64,000 nucleotides of DNA, taken from Streptomyces sp. LaPpAH-108. Lineage in GTDB: Bacteria; Actinomycetota; Actinomycetes; Streptomycetales; Streptomycetaceae. Positions within the stretch are counted from its first letter, which is position 1. The number at the start of each line of letters is the position of its first letter. The notes beneath the pieces are model-generated. The model saw only the letters and a list, made by a program, of their open reading frames with translations. It ran no database searches and was not told where the DNA came from. Location: contig NZ_KB891997.1 of assembly GCF_000373625.1 (NCBI RefSeq), positions 248,001 through 312,000 of the forward strand. Direction: 5' to 3'. Positions 1 to 10,078 of this stretch are shown here, piece after piece. A program made the translations under genes and the position numbers.

Positions 1-261
1 GCGGCCCGGTCCGCAGCCCAGGTCCAGGGCGCGGCACGGCTCGATCAGGCCGTCGTCCAGGTGGGCGACCAGGTTCTCGTCGGGCTTGGCGGGGAAGAAC
101 GGCACCGCGCGGGAGCGGTCGCCGTAGAACGAGTCCCACCAGGAGGCCGCGTCGTCCGTCCAGCGGTCGGCGTCCGGCGCGAACAGGCCGTCGAGCAGCC
201 GCAGTACGTCCTCCGTCGTGCGGATGCTCCGGTCCGTCCCCTCTCCGCTGTGCCGGTCCAT
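1..261 (-). CDS. Class I SAM-dependent methyltransferase, N-terminal 87 residues (truncated by window edge)
   Basis: Reading the minus strand from ATG at 261 gives 87 in-frame codons running off the window start. The last visible residues are DLGCGPGR, the glycine-rich motif I that binds S-adenosylmethionine in class I methyltransferases. The preceding residues (SWWDSFYGDRSR, then PFFPAKPDENLV) resemble the N-terminus of small-molecule methyltransferases of the methyltransf_25/tellurite-resistance type. The rest of the protein lies outside the window, so the substrate cannot be judged. The gene lies downstream of the acyltransferase on the same strand, separated from it by a hairpin at 281-313. 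Confidence 0.8.
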   Translation of the reverse strand, partial: MDRHSGEGTDRSIRTTEDVLRLLDGLFAPDADRWTDDAASWWDSFYGDRSRAVPFFPAKPDENLVAHLDDGLIEPCRALDLGCGPGR

Positions 262-280
262 CCCGTCCCCGCCCTTCGTC

Positions 281-313
281 GGCCGGGCGGCGTCCGAGAC
301 GCGCCGCCCGGCC
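281..313 (-). terminator. Hairpin terminator after the acyltransferase gene
   Basis: Perfect 12-bp inverted repeat (GGCCGGGCGGCG at 281-292 and its complement at 302-313) with a 9-nt loop, about 50 nt past the stop of the minus-strand acyltransferase. No U-tract, as is usual in Streptomyces. Confidence 0.55.
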
Positions 314-363
314 GCACGCTAACGCGCCCGGTGACCGCCCGCCAGCAGGTGTTCCGCCGCTGG

Positions 364-1533
364 TCAGGCCTTCGGGGCGACCGGGGCGGGCTCGCGCGGG
401 GCGGAGCGGGAGTCGGGGCGGTGGCCGCGCAGCAGCAGACGGCGGGCGGGGCGCTCCACCGCCTCGTAGAGCAGCCAGGACAGGGCCAGGGACAGCGCGA
501 AGGCGGCGGCGGTGACGCCCAGCCCGGCGAGCGGACCGAAGCGGGGTTTGTCGCCGAGCACCGTGACGCCCGCGCGCAGCACCAGCAGATGGATCATGTA
601 GAACGCGAAGGACAGCTCACCGAGCCGGACCAGCCGGGGGCGCCGCCACAGCGAGGGCAGCCCGCGCAGGTCCGCGAGGGCCGCCGCCGGGATGAGGGTG
701 ACGAACCCGGCCAGGGTGCAGGCGGTCCCGGTGTAGCCGCCCCGGATCTGCGGGACGAGGAAGTAGCCGAGTAGCGCCAGCGCCAGCGACGCCTCCAGGC
801 CGGGGCCGCGCCAGCGCCCGAGCATCACCAGGCGCGCGGTCACCGCGCCGAGCACGAACTCGGGCAGCCGCGCGAGCGGCAGCGAGTACAGCGGCTGGTG
901 CAGCCAGTGGTGCGAGTCGGCGCGGGCCAGCACCAGCACCGCCAGCACCGCGAGCGCGCCCAGCACCACCGCGCCCCGCGCGCTGAGCCGCCGCAGCACC
1001 AGGAAGAGCGCGGGGAAGACGGCGTAGAAGAACGCCTCGCAGGCCAGCGACCAGCTGACCGGGTTCAGCGTCTGCCACCAGGGCTGCCACCACGAGTGCA
1101 CCAGCAGCACGTTGGCCGCCGCCTGCCCGGGACGCGGCCGGGGCAGCCCGCTCAGCGTGTACGCCATCACGACCGCGACGACGAGGGTGACCAGGTGCAC
1201 CGGGTAGACCCGGGCGATGCGCCGCCGCCAGAAGCCGAGCGCCCGGTCGCCCGGGCGGGCCGACCACATGAGGACGAAGCCGGAGAGCACGAAGAAGAAC
1301 GACACCCCGGTCGCCCCGGGCCCGAACGCCCAGGCCACCAGGCGCCCCGGCTGCCCGCCGAAGTAGCCGAAGTTGTTCACGTGCAGTCCGAAGACCAGCA
1401 GCGCCGCCATCCACCGCAGTCCGGTGAGCGAGGGCAGGGAGGGTCTGGGGGTGGCCGAGGGGGAGACGGGGGCCGTGGCCGAGCCGGTCCGGTCGGGCGG
1501 CGTCCGGGTCGTCCGGGTCGTCGCCGTGCTCAT
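364..1533 (-). CDS. Acyltransferase 3 family membrane protein
   Basis: A 389-residue multi-pass membrane protein of the acyltransferase_3 (OafA/YrhL/ExoZ) family, which transfers acyl groups from cytoplasmic donors to extracellular sugars or antibiotics. After a Pro/Thr-rich tail the family signature SLTGLRWMAALLVFGLHVNNFGYF appears in two halves: LTGLRWMAALLV, then the catalytic-type His in GLHVNN. GVSFFFVLSGFVL and YPVHL follow, and about ten hydrophobic segments run to ERPARRLLLRG. ATG 1533 is chosen because AGGTGAT lies a few bases upstream. An upstream in-frame ATG at 1605 would add 24 low-complexity residues. The acyl acceptor is unknown; there is no sugar-polymer cluster beside it. Confidence 0.85.
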   Translation of the reverse strand: MSTATTRTTRTPPDRTGSATAPVSPSATPRPSLPSLTGLRWMAALLVFGLHVNNFGYFGGQPGRLVAWAFGPGATGVSFFFVLSGFVLMWSARPGDRALGFWRRRIARVYPVHLVTLVVAVVMAYTLSGLPRPRPGQAAANVLLVHSWWQPWWQTLNPVSWSLACEAFFYAVFPALFLVLRRLSARGAVVLGALAVLAVLVLARADSHHWLHQPLYSLPLARLPEFVLGAVTARLVMLGRWRGPGLEASLALALLGYFLVPQIRGGYTGTACTLAGFVTLIPAAALADLRGLPSLWRRPRLVRLGELSFAFYMIHLLVLRAGVTVLGDKPRFGPLAGLGVTAAAFALSLALSWLLYEAVERPARRLLLRGHRPDSRSAPREPAPVAPKA

Positions 1534-1926
1534 CCGATCACCTGCCGCTGGAGGTTCGCGTGGGGCATGAAGGGGAGCGTTGCCCCGTCCGTGCCCCTCA
1601 TTCACATCACGCGCGGAACATCACACTGCTGCCGAACGAGACAGCCGCCGTCATGCCACGGATGGCCCGCTCGCGGCACCCGAACGAGTGAGGGCGCACC
1701 GGGTTCGGAAAGCGGCTCCGATGGGCAGGGTGAGGCGCGTGAGGCGACACTCGATACGTGAGGCGCGTCACTCCGTGCGAGGGACCTCCCGGCCCGCCGT
1801 TCCCGGCGCCCCCGGCGCGCGGACCCATGATGCGGGAGCCGGGCACCGTCGTCGGAAACCACGAGATCAGACTTGGATGACTCGTTTTCTTGAATCTTTC
1901 GTGTTTATGGAGGTAGGTTCGGAGTC
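1534..1926. other. Divergent intergenic region, acyltransferase / furS-katG
   Basis: No convincing gene in these 393 bases. It must carry the promoters of the leftward acyltransferase and the rightward furS-katG pair. The stretch 1871-1913 is clearly AT-richer than its surroundings and holds GACTC at 1879-1883 and GAATC at 1892-1896. It is the likely place for the furS promoter and a Fur-family operator, but no canonical palindrome can be proved by eye. A GGAG just before ATG 1927 serves as the ribosome site. Confidence 0.45.
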
Positions 1927-2364
1927 ATGACCGCATCCCAGCCTCCGACCACCGCCGCGGAGCTGCGCGGTGCCGGCCTGCGCGTGACGGCGGCCCGCGT
2001 CGCCCTGCTGGAAGCCGTCCGCGACGGCGACCACCTCGGGGTCGAGGCGATCGCCGACAAGGTCCGCGACCGCGTGGGCCACATCTCCCTGCAAGCCGTC
2101 TACGACGCCCTGCACGCGCTCACCGCGGCAGGGCTCATACGCCGCATCGAACCGGCCGGGAGTCCCGCCCGGTTCGAGGGCCGCGTCGGCGACAACCACC
2201 ACCACGCCGTCTGCCGGTCGTGCGGGGTCGTCGTCGACGTCGACTGCGCGGTGGGCCACGCACCGTGTCTCACCGCGTCCGACGGCCAGGGCTTCGCCAT
2301 CGACGAGGCCGAGGTCGTCTACTGGGGCACCTGCCCCGCCTGTTCCACCGGTCGTACGGCCTGA
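1927..2364 (+). CDS. furS: Fur-family redox-sensing repressor of katG (FurS/CatR type)
   Basis: A 145-residue Fur-family protein: winged helix at residues 10-75 (RVTAARVALLEAV, then ISLQAVYDALHALTAAG), a His-rich metal site (GDNHHHAVCRSCG) and a second Cys pair near the C-terminus (CPAC). The two CxxC motifs are those of the structural zinc site whose oxidation releases DNA in the FurS/CatR/FurA group. It lies 33 nt upstream of katG on the same strand, the arrangement of furS-cpeB in Streptomyces reticuli and furA-katG in mycobacteria. By analogy it should repress its own operon and be relieved by peroxide; the function is inferred from family and context. Confidence 0.9.
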   Translation: MTASQPPTTAAELRGAGLRVTAARVALLEAVRDGDHLGVEAIADKVRDRVGHISLQAVYDALHALTAAGLIRRIEPAGSPARFEGRVGDNHHHAVCRSCGVVVDVDCAVGHAPCLTASDGQGFAIDEAEVVYWGTCPACSTGRTA

Positions 2365-4638
<2,274 letters not shown>

Positions 4639-4651
4639 CCGAGGGCCCTTG

Positions 4652-4692
4652 AGGCGCCCGGGATCGGCCCCTGCGGGCAGGACCGGGCGCCT
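4652..4692 (+). terminator. Terminator of the furS-katG operon
   Basis: Inverted repeat AGGCGCCCGG (4652-4661) and CCGGGCGCCT (4683-4692), with further pairing possible inside the 21-nt interior. It starts 14 nt after the katG stop. Confidence 0.65.
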
Positions 4693-4835
4693 TCGCATGT
4701 TCCCACCTGGGCTCACGGGGGTTTTCCCGCCCCCGACTGCGCCCACGCGGGCCCGGGTGCACGATGGTGGTGAGGAAGCCTTCGGGCCGACACTCCGCCA
4801 CGCGGCCGTGAGCAGGCGAGAGGAGGCGGCGGCCG

Positions 4836-5441
4836 ATGACTCGCACACCATGGACGCCCCCGGTCACCCGGGTCCGCCTGTGGCGCTGGCGGCGCAACCC
4901 GCTGCGGCGGCGCAGCGATCTGGCCGAGGGCTGGATCATTCTGCTCACCTGGGTCTTCGCCGTCCTGGGCGGCGCGCTCGCGGGCTGGGCCGCCGGACAG
5001 ACCGTGGACGCCTCGCTCGCCGCCCGCCGCGCCCAGGTGCACACCGTCTCCGCCGTGCTCACCGCCGACGCGGCGCGCAGCGTCACCGAGGGCAGCGGCT
5101 ACGACGGCGACCATGTGTGGGCCACCGTGCGCTGGACCGACCCCGACGGCTCCGTGCACACGGGACGGACGAAGGTGCGGCCCGGGACCTCGGCGGGCAG
5201 CGCCACCACCGTATGGACCGACGGCACCGGCCGGACCGTGCCGCCGCCCGCCTCCACCGCCGAGGCCGCCCTCCAGACCGTGCTCACCGGCCTCCTCGTC
5301 GCCCAGGTCAGCGGTACGGCGGTCTGGGCCGGAGGCCGGCTGCTGCGCGGCTCGCTGGTACGGCGGCAGCTGTCCGAGTGGGACAAGGAGTGGAAGCGCG
5401 TCGGGCCGGAGTGGCGCAAGCTCAGCGGGGGCAGAGGCTGA
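4836..5441 (+). CDS. Rv1733c-family two-pass membrane protein
   Basis: A 201-residue protein with the layout of the actinobacterial Rv1733c family. A basic N-terminus (RLWRWRRNPLRRRSD) is followed by a first membrane helix (about 35-57), an extracytoplasmic domain of roughly 90 residues containing VWATVRWTDPDGSVHTGRTKV, a second membrane helix (about 150-170) and a short charged C-tail. GAGG lies about 9 nt before ATG 4836. The molecular role of the family is not established. It is transcribed alone after the katG terminator and converges on blaB. Confidence 0.75.
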   Translation: MTRTPWTPPVTRVRLWRWRRNPLRRRSDLAEGWIILLTWVFAVLGGALAGWAAGQTVDASLAARRAQVHTVSAVLTADAARSVTEGSGYDGDHVWATVRWTDPDGSVHTGRTKVRPGTSAGSATTVWTDGTGRTVPPPASTAEAALQTVLTGLLVAQVSGTAVWAGGRLLRGSLVRRQLSEWDKEWKRVGPEWRKLSGGRG

Positions 5442-5477
5442 CGGGGTGCCTCCGGGCGGCGGCGGTCGCCCGCGACC

Positions 5478-6413
5478 TCAGCCGCGCAGCGCCTCGAACG
5501 CCTCCCGCGCGGCGGCCCCGATCGCGAAGTCGATGTCCGGCGCCAGGGCCGCCCGCCGGTCCGCGCGGGTCAGCGCCGCCACCGCCACCCGAGCGCCGGA
5601 GTCCGCCTCCACCACCCCGATCTCGTGCCGCAGATGCAGGAACGTGCCGGTCTTCCCGCCGAACCGCAGGGAATCCGTGCGCAGTTCACCGCCCATCCGC
5701 TGGGTGAAGACCTGATGCCCCATCAGACGGCGCAGCTCGGCGGTGGCCCCCGGCACGGAGATCCGGTCGAGCCACACCCGTTCCAGCAGGTCCACCAGGG
5801 CGGCGGCCGTACCCGCGTTCGCCCGCGCCGGGTCCAGGGTCTCGATGGTGTGCCGCCCGGTCCGCTCGTCGCGCACGGCCAGCTCCAGGGCGAGCGAGAA
5901 GTCGTTCCCGGCGGCGCCCGCCGCGCACGCGTACATGTGGCTCATCCGGTGCCGCACCCACAGGTCCGCGCAGCCCCACGCGCGCAGCCGCGCGGCCACC
6001 TCCGCGACCGGCACCAGGTCGAACAGCAGGTCGGCGGCGGCGTTGTCGCTCACCGACAGCATCAGGAGCAGCAGGTCACCGACGGCCACCGTGGCCGGAT
6101 GCCGGAAGGCCGCGAGCCCGGTGGGACCGGCGGCACCGGCGGCCGGGGTGTACGGCACCGGGTGCGCCGGGTCGAGTTCCCCGGCCGCGATCCGGTCCAG
6201 GACCACCAGGGCAAGGGGCACCTTCACCACCGAGGCGAGGGGCAGCGGGGTGTCGGCGCCGAAGCCGAGCTGTTCGCCCGAGTCGAGGTCGCGGGCCAGG
6301 AACGAGCCGCGCACCCCGAGCGCGTCCCAGTCGCGGGCGACGGCCTCCGCCACGTCCAGCAGGCGCCCCTCCGAGGCGGTGAAGACGGGCCGGTACTCCT
6401 CCTCGGCGCTCAT
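5478..6413 (-). CDS. blaB: BlaB-type beta-lactamase regulatory protein (penicillin-recognising fold)
   Basis: A 311-residue protein with the serine beta-lactamase/PBP fold: SVVK at 61-64, SDN at 122-124 and KTG at 254-256. Unlike secreted class A enzymes it has no signal peptide, and I see no ExxLN omega-loop motif. These features and the position match BlaB of Streptomyces cacaoi, reported as an internal membrane-associated protein needed for induction of the beta-lactamase BlaL. ATG 6413 overlaps the stop of blaA in an ATGA, so the two are translationally coupled. A diverged cytosolic beta-lactamase is the alternative, but the blaA/blaL context makes a regulatory role more likely. Confidence 0.82.
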   Translation of the reverse strand: MSAEEEYRPVFTASEGRLLDVAEAVARDWDALGVRGSFLARDLDSGEQLGFGADTPLPLASVVKVPLALVVLDRIAAGELDPAHPVPYTPAAGAAGPTGLAAFRHPATVAVGDLLLLMLSVSDNAAADLLFDLVPVAEVAARLRAWGCADLWVRHRMSHMYACAAGAAGNDFSLALELAVRDERTGRHTIETLDPARANAGTAAALVDLLERVWLDRISVPGATAELRRLMGHQVFTQRMGGELRTDSLRFGGKTGTFLHLRHEIGVVEADSGARVAVAALTRADRRAALAPDIDFAIGAAAREAFEALRG

Positions 6414-7330
6414 CCGCCCACCACCGTCCGCGTGGTGGCCCGGCCATCGGCCGCACCGCGCCGGGCCGCGCCCACGGTGGCCGCCAGGGTCCTGGCCAGC
6501 CAGTCGGGCACCCCGCCCCGCTCGCCCGCGCGCACGTCGTACCCCCGGTGCAGCGAGGTGTCCGCGAGCGGGGCCCAGCTCGCCCCGTGCCGCGCCGCGA
6601 ACGGCTCCGCGCACAGCAGTGCCGCCCGCCCGGCCAGCGTCTCGGCCAGCGCGGTGGCGGCCGGACCGGCGCTCCCCACCAGCCGCTCCGGCAGCCCGGC
6701 ACGGGCCACGGCACGCGTCAACCGGTCCTGGAAGTCGGGTACTTCGTCCTCGGCCAGGGTGAGGACGGGGAGAGCCGCGACCCGGTCGGTGGCCTTCCTC
6801 CGGGGCCGCAGATCCTCCAGGTGGACCACCCGCCGCTCCGGTCCGGACGCCGAAGCCAGCCCCAACGGCACCCGGAGCGCGGCCCGTTCGGGGGCGACCC
6901 GGGCGAGGACGTAGGCGAGCGAGCCGTCGGCAATGCCCGACTCGCGCTCCAGCGGCGTGAGTTCCCGCACCGACAGCGTCATCCCGTGCTCCGTGCCCGC
7001 CCGGATCACCCGGGCCAGCGCCACCGGGGCGCAGTCCGGCGGCACCCCGACCGCGCGCACCCGGCCCGCCCGCGCCGAACGGGCGGCACCCTCCAGACGC
7101 TCGGCCCGCTCCAGCACGTCCCGTGCGTAGGGCAGCAGCGATCGGCCGAAGTCCGTGACGGTGACCTGCCGTCGCGAACGGTCGAACAACTGGCCCCCGA
7201 AATGGGTCTCCAGGGACTTGATGCGGCGGCTCAGCAGCGGCTGGGCGATCCCGAGCCGGTCGGCCGCCCGGGAGAAGCTCGCCTCGTCGGCGGTCGCCGC
7301 GTAGGCCGCGAGGTGCGCGAGGAGATCCAT
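6410..7330 (-). CDS. blaA: LysR-type activator of beta-lactamase, BlaA type
   Basis: A 306-residue LysR-family regulator. The N-terminal helix-turn-helix is clear (FSRAADRLGIAQPLLSRRIK, residues about 19-38) and a periplasmic-binding-protein-like effector domain follows. The gene is divergent from blaL with 142 bp between starts and is followed by an overlapping blaB-like gene, the exact organisation described for blaA-blaB/blaL in Streptomyces cacaoi, where BlaA binds the intergenic region through T-N11-A motifs and activates blaL. The ribosome site before ATG 7330 is weak. Identification as blaA rests mainly on synteny; the LysR assignment itself is certain. Confidence 0.87.
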   Translation of the reverse strand: MDLLAHLAAYAATADEASFSRAADRLGIAQPLLSRRIKSLETHFGGQLFDRSRRQVTVTDFGRSLLPYARDVLERAERLEGAARSARAGRVRAVGVPPDCAPVALARVIRAGTEHGMTLSVRELTPLERESGIADGSLAYVLARVAPERAALRVPLGLASASGPERRVVHLEDLRPRRKATDRVAALPVLTLAEDEVPDFQDRLTRAVARAGLPERLVGSAGPAATALAETLAGRAALLCAEPFAARHGASWAPLADTSLHRGYDVRAGERGGVPDWLARTLAATVGAARRGAADGRATTRTVVGG

Positions 7331-7472
7331 GCAGGCGTCATATCAAAAAGGCATGCGGGCTTCAAAGTTCACTCTTGGACATGGGTGGTGTGCGGCTGTT
7401 TCGCTGTCCTCCCGTCGGTGATCCACCGGGCCGACGGCCGACTCCTACGGACGATCCGGGAGGACCTTTCCC
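7331..7472. promoter_or_regulatory. blaA/blaL divergent control region
   Basis: 142-bp intergenic region between two divergent starts. The blaA-proximal part (7341-7375) is unusually AT-rich for this genome, has the palindrome GCATGC at 7351-7356 flanked by TCAAAAAG and TTCAAAG, and is a plausible LysR binding site. GGGAGGACC before ATG 7473 is the blaL ribosome site. Exact promoter hexamers were not resolved. Confidence 0.5.
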
Positions 7473-8405
7473 ATGCCCCGCACCACCTCCGTGCCCCGCC
7501 GCCGTCTGCTCCGCGCGGGCGGCGCCCTCGCCGCTGCCGCCGCGTTCACCCCGACGCTGACGGCGCGCGCCGCCGCGGACTCCGGGCCCGACGACGTGAC
7601 CGCTCGACTGCGCGCGCTGGAGCGGGAGTACGACGCGCGTCTCGGCGTCTACGCCCGCAACACGCGCACCGGGCGGACCGTCGCGTACCGCGCGGGGGAG
7701 CCGTTCGCGATGTGCTCGCTGTTCAAGGCGTTCGCGGCGGCGGCCGTACTGCGGGACCACAGCGGTCACGGCGGTCAGTGCGGTGCCGAATGCGGGCTCG
7801 ACGAGCTGATCCACTTCCCGCCCGCCGACATCCTGTCCAACTCCGAGCACAGCGAGGACTATCTGGAGACGGGCATGCCCGTGCGCGACGCGTGCGCGCT
7901 CGCCATCCGGTACAGCGACAACACGGCGGGCAACCTCATGCTGCGCCGTATCGGCGGCCCGGCCGGGCTCACCCGGTTCTTCCGCTCCCTCGGCGACGAG
8001 GTGAGCAGGCTCGACCGCTGGGAGACCGACCTGAACACCGCGATCCCCGGTGATCCGCGCGACACCTCGACCCCGTACGCCCTCGGGCGGAGCCTGGAGC
8101 GGCTGACCCTGGGCAGCGCGCTCTCCGCGGCCGACCGGCGACAGCTCGTCGCCTGGCTGAGCGGCAACACCACCAGCACCAAGCGGTTCCGCGCCGGACT
8201 GCCCGCCGACTGGACGCTCGCCGACAAGACCGGCACCGGCTCCTACGCCAGCGCCCACGACCTCGGCATCGCCTGGACCACGCGCCGCACCCCGGTCGTG
8301 CTCACCGTGCTGACCACGAAGGCGGAGCAGGACGCGCCCGTGGACGAGTCGCTGATCGAGCGCACCGCCCGCGTGCTGGCGTCGGCCGTCGCACCCGGCG
8401 AGTAG
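7473..8405 (+). CDS. blaL: Secreted class A beta-lactamase, BlaL type (Tat exported)
   Basis: A 310-residue class A serine beta-lactamase with all catalytic motifs: S82 in SLFK (82-85), SDN at 148-150, ETDLN at 184-188 (general base Glu and omega-loop Asn) and KTG at 252-254. The N-terminus PRRRLLRAGGALAAAAAF is a twin-arginine signal, so export of a folded enzyme is expected. One oddity is an insertion after the first domain helix at about residues 97-110 that carries two closely spaced cysteines (CGAEC). It should hydrolyse penicillins outside the cell. Divergence from blaA-blaB indicates inducible control. Confidence 0.95.
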   Translation: MPRTTSVPRRRLLRAGGALAAAAAFTPTLTARAAADSGPDDVTARLRALEREYDARLGVYARNTRTGRTVAYRAGEPFAMCSLFKAFAAAAVLRDHSGHGGQCGAECGLDELIHFPPADILSNSEHSEDYLETGMPVRDACALAIRYSDNTAGNLMLRRIGGPAGLTRFFRSLGDEVSRLDRWETDLNTAIPGDPRDTSTPYALGRSLERLTLGSALSAADRRQLVAWLSGNTTSTKRFRAGLPADWTLADKTGTGSYASAHDLGIAWTTRRTPVVLTVLTTKAEQDAPVDESLIERTARVLASAVAPGE

Positions 8406-8742
8406 CTTTTCACGGCGGGAGATCGGGCGGGCGGCTCGGCGGGTGATCCGGCACGGATCCCACGGTGTCCGTGTCCGGGGATGACGGGACATGTCGAGTG
8501 CCCCAACTCCCGGATACCGGGCCCGATGCCGACATTTTCCATCCGTGCTGAGCTGCGAAATCAGTCCGGTTGAGTTTCAGCGGTGATGAACTCGTGGGAA
8601 ATTGACGGGAGTTGTAAAGCCGACAAGACTCTGGCTATCTTCGCTTGGCCTCGGGCCCGCGAAGCGACGCGACTGCCGTGCGCCGACGCCGGTGTGTCGT
8701 GTCCGCCACCTCCCACACCTGCCGAATGGACAGAGGCTCACC

Positions 8743-9669
8743 TTGTCACGCTCTCAACCAGCCAGGTCCCTCGCCGCGGTCGCGGCCACCTTCCTCGCGG
8801 CGGCAGCCGCGCCCCTGATCGGGGCGGGCCCGGCCCTCGCCTCCGACGGCGGCGGATGCCAGTCCGCCACCGTCCAGTACCGCCTCGTCGACGCGGACGG
8901 CAAGACCGTCGGCGCGGACTGGACCTCGCAGGGCGGGTTCCACCAGTGGGACACCGTCCCCGGCACCGTCGAGGTCCGCCTCGCCCCCGGCCAGAGCGTC
9001 GGCGCGGGCTGCAAGTACCCCGTCTCGCTGGCGGAGTACACCACCGAGGGCCCGAACTGGGCCTCCTCCGGCGAGCAGCGGATGGTCGACAAGGCCACCG
9101 TCTACCTGACCGGCAAGGACGTCGCCGGACAGGACGACTCGGGCCGCGCATGGCAGAAGCTCAGCGTCAAGGCGCCCACCTGCTTCGGCCAGATCGACCT
9201 GTACGGCGACGACATCGCCTACGACGGCAAGGAGGGCGAGGGCCACGGCCAGCTGCCCGACGTGCGGACCGGCGTGCTCACCCCGTACCACCTGATCGCC
9301 GCCTGGAACGGCGGTGACAAGCGCTGCGAGTCCACCACCCCGGAGTCGCCGTCCTCGCCGTCCGCGCCCACCCCGTCCGCCTCGGCCCCGGAGGAGTCCT
9401 CCGCGAGCCCGGAGCCGAGCGCGCCGTCGGGCAAGGAGACGACCCCGGCGCCGAAGCCGAAGCCGTCCGGCACGCCGTCCACCAGCGCCCACGTGCCGCC
9501 GCTGAACAGCAGCCCGTCGGCCGAGGCGAAGGCGTCGCCCAACGGCGGTGCCAAGCCGCCGCTGGCGGAGACCGGTGCCGGCTCGGTCGGCATGCTCGCG
9601 GGCGGGGCCGCCCTGGTGCTGGCCCTCGGCGCCGGAACGGTGTACGTCAGCCGTACCCGCCGTTCCTGA
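8743..9669 (+). CDS. LAXTG-anchored cell-surface protein (sortase substrate)
   Basis: A 308-residue surface protein started at TTG 8743 behind AGAGG; upstream alternatives would precede the signal peptide with Arg-rich sequence. A Sec signal ends near ALA-SDGGG. A Cys-containing beta-rich domain of about 160 residues follows (ATVQYRLVDADGKTVGADW, GGFHQWDTVPG), then a Pro/Ser/Thr/Lys-rich stalk and the C-terminal sorting signal LAETG, hydrophobic helix and RTRRS tail. LAXTG is the motif recognised by class E sortases of Streptomyces, so covalent attachment to peptidoglycan is expected. The ligand or role of the globular domain is unknown. A strong terminator follows. Confidence 0.88.
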   Translation: MSRSQPARSLAAVAATFLAAAAAPLIGAGPALASDGGGCQSATVQYRLVDADGKTVGADWTSQGGFHQWDTVPGTVEVRLAPGQSVGAGCKYPVSLAEYTTEGPNWASSGEQRMVDKATVYLTGKDVAGQDDSGRAWQKLSVKAPTCFGQIDLYGDDIAYDGKEGEGHGQLPDVRTGVLTPYHLIAAWNGGDKRCESTTPESPSSPSAPTPSASAPEESSASPEPSAPSGKETTPAPKPKPSGTPSTSAHVPPLNSSPSAEAKASPNGGAKPPLAETGAGSVGMLAGGAALVLALGAGTVYVSRTRRS

Positions 9670-9684
9670 CGGCGCACCACAGCG

Positions 9685-9718
9685 GGAGGGGGAGCCGTCG
9701 GCGGACGGCTCCCCCTCC
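9685..9718 (+). terminator. Rho-independent-type terminator of the surface protein gene
   Basis: Perfect 15-bp stem, arms at 9685-9699 and 9704-9718, with a GGCG tetraloop, starting 15 nt past the stop and followed by TT. Confidence 0.85.
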
Positions 9719-9819
9719 TTCGTGCTTCGTGTGCAGGACCGGTGTGGAGGACATGTGTGCAGGTCAGAGCGTGGTTACCGGCCAGTTTCCCAATACCGGC
9801 AGTAACATGATGACCTTGA

Positions 9820-10062
<243 letters not shown>

Positions 10063-10078
10063 CCTGACGGCCGTCCCC

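Noticed and set aside
51-774. Plus-strand frame over the acyltransferase and methyltransferase
   Set aside because: Antisense shadow made of Gly/Arg/Gln-rich sequence; minus-strand genes explain the region.
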